From contig DIHU01000212.1 in the NCBI GenBank assembly GCA_002420315.1, positions 35,818 through 43,611 of the forward strand: a stretch of 7,794 nucleotides of DNA, read 5' to 3'. The stretch is from Akkermansiaceae bacterium UBA5688. Lineage in GTDB: Bacteria > Verrucomicrobiota > Verrucomicrobiia > Verrucomicrobiales > Akkermansiaceae. Position numbers and translations under genes: made by a program. Positions 1 to 7,017 of this stretch are shown here, piece after piece; position 1 is the stretch's first letter, and each line of letters begins with the position of its first letter. The notes under the pieces are model-generated. The model was given only the letters and a program-made list of their open reading frames with translations. It was not told the origin of the DNA and did no database searches.

Positions 1-804
1 TTGAACTTCCTGATAAACAAGATTACGAAATTCTTCCGTAATTGTCTCAAGTAACTTCCGTGACTCACAATCATTTCCAGAAGTGAGTTCAATCACCGGG
101 GCCCCTTGTCGCGGAAAAAGATTTACCACCCACTGCTTTTGGATTGCGCTCGCAAGACGAGCAATTGGACGCTTGGTCCAGATCGCATTTAAAAGGCACC
201 TTCTCCGAAATGACCCGAGCTCACTTTCTAACAAAGTAAGATCTTTGCTAGATACAGCTTTCACAATCTCAGGCCAATGACGACCTGAGAGCCTTGTGAG
301 AATTGAAGGTAAAACCGCTAGCTCTCTCTCTGAAAAATCAAGATAGGCAGGTTTTTCCCGAAATTTGGTTATTCCCGTTGATAAAGCATGAAGCATAAAG
401 CGCTTGCCGACCGCAGCTACTGGATCCTCATAAAATGGCCCTCTGCGGATCAGATCTTCCTTATTTCCGACTTTATCAACCACCCAGGTAAAAGCCCACT
501 GCAAGTGCTTGAAAAGATCGACTTGAAGAGAAATCAGGGAGCCATCCGAGCTTTCGCGAAAAGCTACTATCCACCAAATCCAACCCTGGCGATTTGGCAA
601 AACCACCCAGCCAGCGGATTCCAATACCTTGATCACATGACTAACCGCAAGACCCAATGGCCCTTCAACAAGCACATCTAAGTCACGCCCAATACTATCA
701 GGATATTCGCCCAAACCATTAGTGACAGCCCACCGAAGTCGAGAATCATTCAATTCACGGGCCACATCTTCAAGCGCGGCTATCTTTTCGAATTCCAAGC
801 CCAT
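1..804 (-). CDS. Nucleotidyltransferase-like protein with possible degenerate kinase-like domain, 3'-truncated by window edge
   Basis: The minus-strand frame from the ATG at 804 stays open to base 1: 268 codons, no stop, C-terminus outside the window. The start is well supported: it directly follows the upstream TAG (805-807) and has GGAGG 8 nt upstream (813-817). Residues about 22-110 resemble the nucleotidyltransferase-like domain of hypothetical proteins in polysaccharide loci: GRDLDVLVEG at 39-48 carries a DxD pair (D41, D43), and LQVDLF at 93-98 supplies a possible third acidic residue (D96). Residues about 120-225 look helical with many basic residues. At 236-252 a strand-like APVIEL is followed by GNDCESRKLL, placed where fused relatives carry a thymidylate-kinase-like Walker A (GPDGxGKST type); here the key glycines and the GKS are not preserved. 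Substrate unknown. Translational coupling to the GT4 gene suggests a role in the same glycan pathway. The domain assignment is from pattern memory. The reading frame is directly seen. Confidence 0.85.
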   Translation of the reverse strand, partial: MGLEFEKIAALEDVARELNDSRLRWAVTNGLGEYPDSIGRDLDVLVEGPLGLAVSHVIKVLESAGWVVLPNRQGWIWWIVAFRESSDGSLISLQVDLFKHLQWAFTWVVDKVGNKEDLIRRGPFYEDPVAAVGKRFMLHALSTGITKFREKPAYLDFSERELAVLPSILTRLSGRHWPEIVKAVSSKDLTLLESELGSFRRRCLLNAIWTKRPIARLASAIQKQWVVNLFPRQGAPVIELTSGNDCESRKLLETITEEFRNLVYQEVQ

Positions 805-1941
805 CTAATCTGCCTCCAAGACTTTACGATAACTCTTCTCAATAATACGACCAATCACGTTCCACGTCATATGATCACGGACGATATCTGCTGAAGTCCC
901 GAGTAACGCTGTACGCTTTTCGGCGCTCAGATTCATGCCTTCCTTCAAGCCTTCTCGAATCCCCTCAACCGTTGAAGGGAAAACGACTCCCCCGCCTTCT
1001 TTAGCGAGTAACCCAGCGGGGTCAGAAGCCGGGGTTACCAAACATAGCTGCCCTACTGCCATGGCTTCAACCACTGCAAATGGCAATCCCTCCCAACGGC
1101 TCGGATAAAGAAAGGCATCAGACGCCTTCATGAGATCAAATTTTTCATCCCCGTATGCCGGACCATACAAATGGAAAGAATCTTCAATCTTATTTTCACG
1201 AATCATTTCTCTAATCCGACTCTCAGATCCCTTCCATTCCGGACCGACCAAAACGATCCCAAGATTCTTTGCATCAGAACCCAAACCAGCCACTGCGGGA
1301 ATCAGCATATCGAGACCCTTTTGTTCAATATCAAGCCGCCCCACAAAAACACACACAAAGCGCCCTTGAAAGCGTGGCACTGTCCTTTCTATGACTTCCA
1401 GATCCGCCTTCCCGGGTAACGTTTCCAGATCAATCCCATTGAGCGCCTCAACAATCGGGACCTTAATCCCGTAATGTTCTATTTCGGCCTGATCCCCCAC
1501 CGATTGAACGAACGCGGCCCGGTTCATATAGGGCCTTTCAAAAAAATATTTGTAGGGGAGCTTTATCCAAGGACGACGCTTGAGTAAAACGCGAGCGCAG
1601 TTGCCATTTGGGGTCACGGCATAAGGAATTCCCTTACCTCGCAAGTATTTCGCCAAACTAATATTTCCTGGGACATAAGCGGAATGAAAATGCCCAATAT
1701 CTGGTTGAATTTGATTCACGATTTCTCTGATTTCACGGGGACAGCTAAAGCAATTGCGGAACGGCTCAACCCGATGAATCGATACGCCTGGAATCTCAAT
1801 TGGACCCTTTTTAGTCTCAGAAATGAGATGCACTTCGTGCCCTAATGCTGCAAGCTCCCGAGTCAGAAAATAAATCGTCTTGTCCACACCATTTGCAGTG
1901 TCTGGATTACAACGGCCCTCGATAAAATGGAGAATTTTCAT
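805..1941 (-). CDS. Glycosyltransferase family 4 (GT-B fold)
   Basis: This 378-aa protein is a normal-length GT4 retaining glycosyltransferase, expected to be cytoplasmic or peripheral to the inner membrane and to transfer a sugar from a nucleotide-sugar to a growing lipid-linked glycan. Residues 1-170 form the acceptor-side Rossmann domain: it starts MKILHF, has the glycine loop at 17-20 (NGVD, in place of the commoner GG.) and DIGHFHS at 81-87. The donor domain begins near 195 with FVGRLD at 199-204 and KGLD at 208-211, followed by LVGP at 231-234. The EX7E catalytic/nucleotide-binding motif is intact: E284 to E292 in EGLPFAVVE. The ATG at 1941 overlaps the upstream GT2 stop by 4 nt (ATGA), so the two are translationally coupled. 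No clear Shine-Dalgarno precedes it. Its own stop abuts the next start. Donor and acceptor cannot be read from sequence. Confidence 0.95.
   Translation of the reverse strand: MKILHFIEGRCNPDTANGVDKTIYFLTRELAALGHEVHLISETKKGPIEIPGVSIHRVEPFRNCFSCPREIREIVNQIQPDIGHFHSAYVPGNISLAKYLRGKGIPYAVTPNGNCARVLLKRRPWIKLPYKYFFERPYMNRAAFVQSVGDQAEIEHYGIKVPIVEALNGIDLETLPGKADLEVIERTVPRFQGRFVCVFVGRLDIEQKGLDMLIPAVAGLGSDAKNLGIVLVGPEWKGSESRIREMIRENKIEDSFHLYGPAYGDEKFDLMKASDAFLYPSRWEGLPFAVVEAMAVGQLCLVTPASDPAGLLAKEGGGVVFPSTVEGIREGLKEGMNLSAEKRTALLGTSADIVRDHMTWNVIGRIIEKSYRKVLEAD
813..817 (-). promoter_or_regulatory. Strong Shine-Dalgarno site (GGAGG) for the left-edge gene
   Basis: On the minus strand GGAGG lies 8 nt before the ATG at 804, inside the last codons (Leu-Glu-Ala) of the preceding GT4 gene, whose TAG directly abuts the ATG. 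It fixes the start of the left-edge gene and indicates translational coupling. It is the only textbook Shine-Dalgarno site at any gene start visible in this window. Confidence 0.8.
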
Positions 1942-2771
1942 TCAGATTTTCGGGTAGGAGATATAAGCTTAAATAGGGATATCTTCGAAATAAATTTATC
2001 CCCGAGAATCCATAGTCTTGTGCATTTGCGTGCTAGCCTGATCAACACCCGACCAGCCAAAGAGCTATCCTCATTTTCATCATAATTCAGATAATCTTTC
2101 GAAAGAGCTTCTCTCTCCGAGCGATGTCTTGGGGTGAGCTCTCCTGACTGAATATGATCGGCAGTTTTGTTATCATCAATCCGGAATGAAACTGTCCTAT
2201 CATTCAATCTTCTAATCTTCAGTTGGCGGCCTGCCCGCAGCATCCACTCGGTATCCATTATCATGTGAAAGTTTTCATCGAGGGGATTTTCAACCAATAC
2301 TCGACGTCGATACAAAGATCCAGTGGATGGGGCAGCATAACAACCAATCGCGGTCATCCAATAATGCCAAATTGGTTGATAAACCGTTCGAATCATTCTG
2401 CTTGCGGCATCTACAAATACCGTATGTCCATACAGGAGATCAAAATGAACATTTCCTGATTGTAGTATTTTTAACATTTTATCGATGACACCAGGCAAGA
2501 GAAAATCATCAACATTCAGCCATAAAATCCATTCTCCTTTCGCCATCGCAAATCCCTTATTGAGCGCTTCACTTTGACCACGATCCTTCTCAATAATTCT
2601 AATAATCTCAGGAAATTGATCCAGAACCTCGGATGTTTCATCATCCGAACAATTATCAATTACGATATGCTCCACAAGACCATCTTGCGAAGACAAGACA
2701 CTACGATGACATTCAGCGAGATATCTCCCTTGGTTCCAAGAAGCGCTAACTACAGAAATTAAGGGTCTCAT
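1938..2771 (-). CDS. Glycosyltransferase family 2 (GT-A fold)
   Basis: A 277-aa inverting GT2 enzyme that would add a sugar to the repeat unit at the cytoplasmic face of the membrane. The N-terminus MRPLISVVSASWNQGRYL is the usual GT2 opening, followed by IVIDNCSDDET (36-46), where the family has VDggStDgT, and DRGQSEALNKG (63-73). The metal-binding DxD-type motif is WLNVDD at 84-89 (D88, D89). LDENF (164-168) and MDTEW (172-176) match the acceptor/catalytic-base region. The C-terminal 75 residues are basic and helical, without a clear membrane span. I chose the ATG at 2771 because the family fold begins there. An in-frame GTG at 2804 would add 11 residues and overlap the polymerase stop (GTGA), so it is a real alternative. 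Neither start has a Shine-Dalgarno site. The 3' end overlaps the GT4 start by 4 nt. Confidence 0.93.
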   Translation of the reverse strand: MRPLISVVSASWNQGRYLAECHRSVLSSQDGLVEHIVIDNCSDDETSEVLDQFPEIIRIIEKDRGQSEALNKGFAMAKGEWILWLNVDDFLLPGVIDKMLKILQSGNVHFDLLYGHTVFVDAASRMIRTVYQPIWHYWMTAIGCYAAPSTGSLYRRRVLVENPLDENFHMIMDTEWMLRAGRQLKIRRLNDRTVSFRIDDNKTADHIQSGELTPRHRSEREALSKDYLNYDENEDSSLAGRVLIRLARKCTRLWILGDKFISKISLFKLISPTRKSE

Positions 2772-2800
2772 AAAATAGCTAAAAAGCAGGCCAACTACGA

Positions 2801-4402
2801 TCACGCAAATCCGGGACGGCTGCCTATCGAACTTGGTCCGGAATCGAGCGGAGACGTGGAATCTTTCTCTTCAGCTTTTAGCGCAGCGTAATATTCCATC
2901 TCATCTCTAGCAGCTATGCTTTTAATCAAGATGACCATCAAAATATGGAAAGCGCCGAACCATGACCCTCCGATAGTTGCGGTGATGATTCCTAGCCCCG
3001 TCGAAAGCGTCAGAACGAAAGAAATGATCTTCAATTCCTCAGAATATCCATCACGCTTCGCAACCTGGAAACTACGTAAAAAGAACCAAAACATCATGCA
3101 ATAAACTAAATAATAAAGTAGGCATCCAAAAATTCCGTATTGGATTAACACAGATGGAAGGAGGGCATGACAAGTCCCAGAATTTATATTTACCATTAAG
3201 AACGACTCTTTATCTCCTACGATTCTTTTCACCTCCGTGTAATCCATAGCAGTGTAAACACTTCGCCCAAACAGAAAGACCCGCGAGTCATCTTTCCACT
3301 CCTTGAGTGCTTCAATAAAAAGAGTACTTCGATAGTCTGAAGAGTTTTCGATCGATCTCATCGAACTTCCTTTCTCGATCATCACATATTGAAGAGGCCT
3401 CGCCACAAAGATAGGCATGTCGTTATTAATGAATTTTGAGAAGATATTCGCGAATAGAACAACGAGGAGGACCAGACACATCGACGCAAAAATGAGAATT
3501 ACTCGACGGTAGATGAGAGCAACAATAATGGCATAAACCAATGCGAGCAGAACTGCCGCGCGACCTCCACTTACCACCGAGCCAAGCAGGCCCAGACCCA
3601 AAACGGAAACTGATAAAAACTTCAACAGTAGCGTCTGCGCTTTAAACCAGCCTGGTTGACAAAGAAAAGCAAAAGCGAAAATAACTGCCGTGGGCGCAAG
3701 AACACGCATCGTAAAAACTCCCAAGGTTGCATTGATGAGAGGAATGTAAAACATCCCGACATCTGCGGACTCGTCAGCAAGGATAGACATACCACCATAT
3801 CCTTGCCGGAACAGATGGATTGTATTAGCAAAATTAAGAACCAAGCCAATGGCAAGAATCCAAATGATAGTGGAGATCGCATTCTTGCCCACCCGGAAGG
3901 TATAAGGCATGCGAAGTGCAAAAAAGAGGACCAGAACCGGCGCAAAAGTCGAGGCATATGCCTTTAGCATATTTTTTGTGTTATAACTACCTCCATCAAA
4001 TGGCATTGTCTTATTTAGCGCAAAAGTTAGTGTTCCATAGAAAAGTAAGATGCCCGACCAGATAAATAAGCTTTTCCCATTCACCCGCTTGAGAAAGACA
4101 GGATTTGGATAGGGATTCCTGCGCAATAAGAAGATGATTATGCCGTATACCAGCAAAATGGCAGCCGCATACTGTTGGGAGGTTAGCCGGAAACCATAAT
4201 TTAAATTCACGCCACTCCAAACGAGAAAGAGAACGATTTGCCAAGTAAACTTATAGAGAAAACTTAAGTAGAGAAAAAAGAGGGCAACTAATCCGTAAAG
4301 CGAAAGGTCAACAAAACGTGACTGGCCAATTACCGAACCAAAAAAAAGGGCTCCGATACTGATAACTACCAAGAGCGTTACAAAAGTGATTTTGTTTTTC
4401 AT
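2801..4402 (-). CDS. O-antigen ligase / Wzy-type polymerase family membrane protein
   Basis: A 533-aa integral inner-membrane protein with roughly 12-14 hydrophobic segments (for example about 5-27, 33-50, 54-70, 78-94, 111-128, 150-163, 177-194, 235-250, 258-277, 283-298, 301-323, 416-444, 458-479, 482-496). Between about 324 and 415 lies one long hydrophilic, presumably periplasmic loop, the hallmark of the WaaL/Wzy superfamily. SGGR at 278-281 sits just before a transmembrane helix, as the family's S.sRg motif does. The loop contains SSDYRSTLFIEALKEW (354-369) and ends with H412 in CHALLPSVLIQYGIFG, where ligases and polymerases carry a functional His before a G(I)(L/F)G helix. The C-terminal tail from about 500 is charged and then Ser/Pro-rich. 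It would polymerise repeat units or ligate glycan to an acceptor; sequence alone does not say which. The ATG at 4402 has no Shine-Dalgarno and follows a 224-nt gap. Confidence 0.9.
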   Translation of the reverse strand: MKNKITFVTLLVVISIGALFFGSVIGQSRFVDLSLYGLVALFFLYLSFLYKFTWQIVLFLVWSGVNLNYGFRLTSQQYAAAILLVYGIIIFLLRRNPYPNPVFLKRVNGKSLFIWSGILLFYGTLTFALNKTMPFDGGSYNTKNMLKAYASTFAPVLVLFFALRMPYTFRVGKNAISTIIWILAIGLVLNFANTIHLFRQGYGGMSILADESADVGMFYIPLINATLGVFTMRVLAPTAVIFAFAFLCQPGWFKAQTLLLKFLSVSVLGLGLLGSVVSGGRAAVLLALVYAIIVALIYRRVILIFASMCLVLLVVLFANIFSKFINNDMPIFVARPLQYVMIEKGSSMRSIENSSDYRSTLFIEALKEWKDDSRVFLFGRSVYTAMDYTEVKRIVGDKESFLMVNINSGTCHALLPSVLIQYGIFGCLLYYLVYCMMFWFFLRSFQVAKRDGYSEELKIISFVLTLSTGLGIITATIGGSWFGAFHILMVILIKSIAARDEMEYYAALKAEEKDSTSPLDSGPSSIGSRPGFA

Positions 4403-4421
4403 CGCAAGATTAGATTAAATT

Positions 4422-4435
4422 CAGAGAAAGTATTT
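4422..4435 (-). repeat. 14-nt direct repeat, copy 2 (gene-proximal)
   Basis: On the minus strand this reads AAATACTTTCTCTG, identical to the copy at 4491-4504. After four variable bases both copies continue with TAAT, so 18 of 22 positions agree. This copy lies about 20 nt upstream of the polymerase ATG. Confidence 0.7.
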
Positions 4436-4490
4436 TTTTGGAGACAGAAGGCCTGAAGCTTGAGAGTGGCAGATAGAGAATTATTAGCCA

Positions 4491-4504
4491 CAGAGAAAGT
4501 ATTT
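4491..4504 (-). repeat. 14-nt direct repeat, copy 1 (distal)
   Basis: On the minus strand this reads AAATACTTTCTCTG, followed by TGGC and then TAAT. The centre-to-centre distance to the other copy is 69 bp, between six and seven helical turns. It could be a paired protein-binding site or the remnant of a short duplication; the sequence does not tell which. Confidence 0.7.
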
Positions 4505-4626
4505 AGAATAGTCTAAGTCGTCCAACTAATGATTTTAGTGATCACTTTCCAACAAAAGAGATTCATTGAGATTTTCGTGATACAGGTGGCATTTGTAACG
4601 GAGTTTCCCTTGGCTTCAAGCTAGAG

Positions 4627-5856
4627 CTAAGCTCGTGATGACCTAATCACCTTTTCATATAGGTCATAGTGACGAGAGGCGTAACGTGCTAGGGAATATT
4701 CTTTCAAGGCAAACTCCCGACACTCTGCTTGCCATAATCGCCCTCGGCGCTTTTCTGAAATGATCCACTCAACTCCATTTGCCATATCAGAAACCGAAAA
4801 TGGTGTTGCTTGATATCCATGTTCTTTGTGGCGAAAAACTGAAGCCTGACCAGCGGCACGAAATCCGACAACTGGAGTTCCACAGGCCAAAGCCTCTGAA
4901 GCGGTCTGCCCAAACGTTTCTTCTCTAGAGGGAAATAAGAAAACATCACCTAAGCTATAGATCTCGGCGAGCCGCGTATCATCACAGACCGAACCTAGAC
5001 GAATCAATCGAAAGCCATACGATCGGATTTTGGCACTGTCTTGATCGCCAAAAACAATAATATCCCCTTCAAAATTGCGATGAGCTAACTCTTCAAGAAC
5101 CCCTTCCAAAAGATCGCCGCCCTTGCGCGAGTCACTCGTCGCACCCAGAGCTCCAAAAATAAGAACGGCGCGATCCTGAGAGATTCCGAGCTCTTCTCGC
5201 AGACGCAAATTAGTTCTCGGTTCAAAAACCGAAGTATCGAGGCCGTATGGAATCACCGCGGTCGCCCATCCCGGGCGATTATTCATTTTGCTTAATTGCT
5301 CAACAACCCAAGGAGAAGGGCCTACTGCAGTTATCCCAAGATTCCCCCAATACTTTTTCTTAAGGCTTCCAACCCTGCTTTCCCAGTCGACTGAAAGCCA
5401 TCCCGGATTTAATTCTGGGACTGCATCATCATAGTGCCCAACCCCTAAAATTGGCCACAGGTCATGGAGAGTCCATACCAACGGCTTCCGGATTTGTGAA
5501 AGAGTTTTTACTGGGAGAAATCCATTCCCCGCCCAATGGAGATGCACAAGATCAGCATCAGTTGCATTAATAATCGCCGCCAATTGGCTGGGGATGATTC
5601 CAAATGTCCACATCGAACCAGTAGGGTTTCCCGACCACCGACGTAAGGCCCGCTCGATTGGAGGCGTCAACTTCTCAAGAATATTTTGAAAAACGGAAAA
5701 GTCACCTGACACGGAAACCTTGGGATCGTCACTACTTTTACGCCGAACCAGCATCTTGGAATCAACTCCAGATTCCTCCAATCCCTTATGAAGGCGATAG
5801 GATGCGCGAGACGCCCCACCGGCAGAATCAGTTGAGCCAACGTGAAGAATTTTCAT
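4627..5856 (-). CDS. Glycosyltransferase family 4, WcaC-like subgroup
   Basis: A 409-aa GT-B glycosyltransferase of the GT4 subgroup common in exopolysaccharide loci. The N-terminal domain has MKILHVGSTDSAGGASRASY (glycine-rich loop 13-16, R17), DLVHLHW at 102-108 and WTLHDLWPILGVGHYD at 128-143. The donor domain has VIPYGLDTSVF (201-211), the RKGG loop (K245), FGD (269-271) and FPSREETFGQTASEAL (308-323) with an intact EX7E motif (E313 to E321). It would act at the cytoplasmic side of the membrane, transferring a sugar from a nucleotide-sugar donor. Relatives usually have TGGCHY followed by a small cysteine cluster after the HD.WP motif; here that segment has no cysteine. The ATG at 5856 starts 23 nt after the upstream stop. 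A GGAG sits about 20 nt before it, too far for a normal ribosome-binding site. Specific sugar unknown. Confidence 0.95.
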   Translation of the reverse strand: MKILHVGSTDSAGGASRASYRLHKGLEESGVDSKMLVRRKSSDDPKVSVSGDFSVFQNILEKLTPPIERALRRWSGNPTGSMWTFGIIPSQLAAIINATDADLVHLHWAGNGFLPVKTLSQIRKPLVWTLHDLWPILGVGHYDDAVPELNPGWLSVDWESRVGSLKKKYWGNLGITAVGPSPWVVEQLSKMNNRPGWATAVIPYGLDTSVFEPRTNLRLREELGISQDRAVLIFGALGATSDSRKGGDLLEGVLEELAHRNFEGDIIVFGDQDSAKIRSYGFRLIRLGSVCDDTRLAEIYSLGDVFLFPSREETFGQTASEALACGTPVVGFRAAGQASVFRHKEHGYQATPFSVSDMANGVEWIISEKRRGRLWQAECREFALKEYSLARYASRHYDLYEKVIRSSRA

Positions 5857-5879
5857 ACGGGTAGCATTACGTGCTTCTC

Positions 5880-6908
5880 CTAGGCTGAAAGGTGCTTCTC
5901 TAAAAAGCCCTTAGATTCATCGATCCAGCCCGCTAGTATTTTATTCTCAGGGCCTAGCTGATTCAAATGATTCTCTGTGATTTCCTCAATCTCACCTGTA
6001 ACGGTCGATAAGCTCAACCTCCGTCGGAAAGTATTTATTTTTTGATCCTTACTGGGATGGCTCACGATAATGAATGGGAGTCGATTTTTGAGACTGAAAA
6101 CCACCCCGTGGAAAGTATTAGTCACCACGAGATCGCATCCGGCAAGAAGTCCAGGAACATCGGTAGGATCGCAAAACGCGATATTACGAGCAGCCCAAGA
6201 GTAATGATATCCAATAGAACAAAGATCCTTCCCCGCCTCGGCAGCATATCGACAAACTCTCTGCACATCATGCTCCGAGGGCCCCATTAAATAGGCCCCA
6301 ATAGCGCCGGCAGTTTTGGCGTTCTTAATCGGCCTGTCTGGTTTAGAAAGAAGAACCGGATCCACAACAAGATCAGGACGACGGCCAGTGAGAGATTCCA
6401 CAATGGCTAGGGAATTCTCATCACGAACCGAAATCGCTTCGAATCCCGCAAGAAGTGGACTCAAGGACGCTAACCTAGGATCATCTAGCGAGGTTGACCC
6501 GAAACTAGGCGCATATGAAATTTTAGGTCCCGCACCCATCCCGCCACCAAAAAAGGTAAGGTCACCTGCTGAAAAAGGATTACAAATATTCCAAATTTCA
6601 TCACTCCCAAAAACGACACAATCATAGTCGAGCGCGCTCAAATGTTCCCCCGATTCAATATTTACTCCAATAGGCAACGTCGCAATAGCTCTGAGATATG
6701 ACCTCTTCTTTCGAATATTATTCAGAAGACGCAGAGGATGCCGGGTCCTATAAATCGACTCATGATCCAGCCTTTTCTGAGCCGCATTAGTATAATCGAT
6801 CAGCTCTACTTGGTGCCCCCGCGAGATCAGAAATGACGACAAACCCTTTGCCTGCAAAAAACCGCCCGCATTAATTCCACGGTGAAAAGTTAGGATCCCA
6901 ATTTTCAT
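5880..6908 (-). CDS. Polysaccharide pyruvyl transferase family protein
   Basis: A 342-aa member of the family that includes WcaK and CsaB. Characterised members transfer pyruvate from phosphoenolpyruvate to a sugar, forming an acidic pyruvyl ketal. Visible family motifs in order: GGFLQAKGLSSFL (15-27), ELIDYT (35-40), CVVFGSDEIWN (97-107, matching GSDQIWN), SYAPSFG (131-137), ISVRDENS (159-166), DPVLL (183-187) and VVTNTFHGVVFSL (261-273, matching TDSFHG with the conserved His). No signal peptide or membrane span; cytoplasmic action is expected. I place the start at the ATG at 6908 because MKIGILTFHR is the canonical opening. An upstream in-frame ATG at 6974 would add 22 residues unlike the family. 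Neither start has a Shine-Dalgarno site. Some distant members are not ketal-forming, so the reaction is inferred. Confidence 0.9.
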   Translation of the reverse strand: MKIGILTFHRGINAGGFLQAKGLSSFLISRGHQVELIDYTNAAQKRLDHESIYRTRHPLRLLNNIRKKRSYLRAIATLPIGVNIESGEHLSALDYDCVVFGSDEIWNICNPFSAGDLTFFGGGMGAGPKISYAPSFGSTSLDDPRLASLSPLLAGFEAISVRDENSLAIVESLTGRRPDLVVDPVLLSKPDRPIKNAKTAGAIGAYLMGPSEHDVQRVCRYAAEAGKDLCSIGYHYSWAARNIAFCDPTDVPGLLAGCDLVVTNTFHGVVFSLKNRLPFIIVSHPSKDQKINTFRRRLSLSTVTGEIEEITENHLNQLGPENKILAGWIDESKGFLEKHLSA

Positions 6909-6987
6909 ACAAGTTTGGCGGATTGGCAGGAGCTTTAGCGGAAAGAAGATTACTCTATATTTCTGCCCAATCATTAAAAGAGGAAGG

Positions 6988-7005
6988 GCTCTTTTGAAAA
7001 AGAGC
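6988..7005 (-). terminator. Small hairpin downstream of cysN, weak terminator or attenuator
   Basis: On the minus strand GCTCTTTTTCAAAAGAGC forms a 7-8 bp inverted repeat with a tight loop, 12 nt after the cysN stop. It is followed by a pyrimidine-rich stretch ending in TTTT rather than a clean U-tract. It could partly end the cysN transcript and loosen its coupling to the glycan genes. The stem is A/T-rich, so this call is weak. Confidence 0.35.
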
Positions 7006-7017
7006 TCAAAGTAATCC

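Larger units (their letters stand above)
4403..4626 (-). other. Largest intergenic gap (224 nt), possible regulatory region
   Basis: This AT-rich gap separates the upstream GT4 gene from the polymerase gene. It contains two copies of a 14-nt direct repeat, a perfect 10-nt palindrome AGTGATCACT at 4537-4546, and a weak 5-bp inverted repeat (TTAGA/TCTAA) at 4503-4516 beside one repeat copy. On the minus strand TAAAAT, overlapping the palindrome, resembles a -10 box, but I see no convincing -35 at the right spacing, so I do not call a promoter. I see no rho-independent terminator. Its length, against 0-30 nt spacing or overlap at the downstream junctions, makes it the best place for an internal promoter. 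Confidence 0.5.

Noticed and set aside
83..681. Plus-strand ORFs at 83-280 and 388-681
   Set aside because: They lie wholly antisense to the better-supported 268-codon minus-strand gene, have no recognisable domain, and would be isolated genes on the wrong strand of a one-direction locus.
3622..3967. ORFs of about 100 codons on both strands inside the polymerase gene
   Set aside because: They are out-of-frame shadows of a long membrane-protein gene whose frame has clear family motifs.
4513..4566. A 17-residue minus-strand ORF starting at ATG 4566 in the intergenic gap
   Set aside because: It has no Shine-Dalgarno site and no recognisable features, and an ORF of this length is expected by chance.
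4624..4634. GAGCTTAGCTC inverted repeat just after the GT4 stop at 4627, considered as a terminator
   Set aside because: It overlaps the stop codon, has almost no loop and no following U-tract.
1951..5864. CTACCCG heptamer just upstream of both GT4 ATG starts (1951-1957 and 5858-5864 on the minus strand)
   Set aside because: The spacing to the ATG differs (9 nt versus 1 nt), and one copy is coding sequence at the end of GT2; probably coincidence.
5871..5900. 9-nt direct repeat GTGCTTCTC at 5871-5879 and 5892-5900 around the pyruvyl transferase stop
   Set aside because: The flanks do not match, one copy encodes Glu-Lys-His in the coding sequence, and a 9-mer of this kind is plausible by chance.
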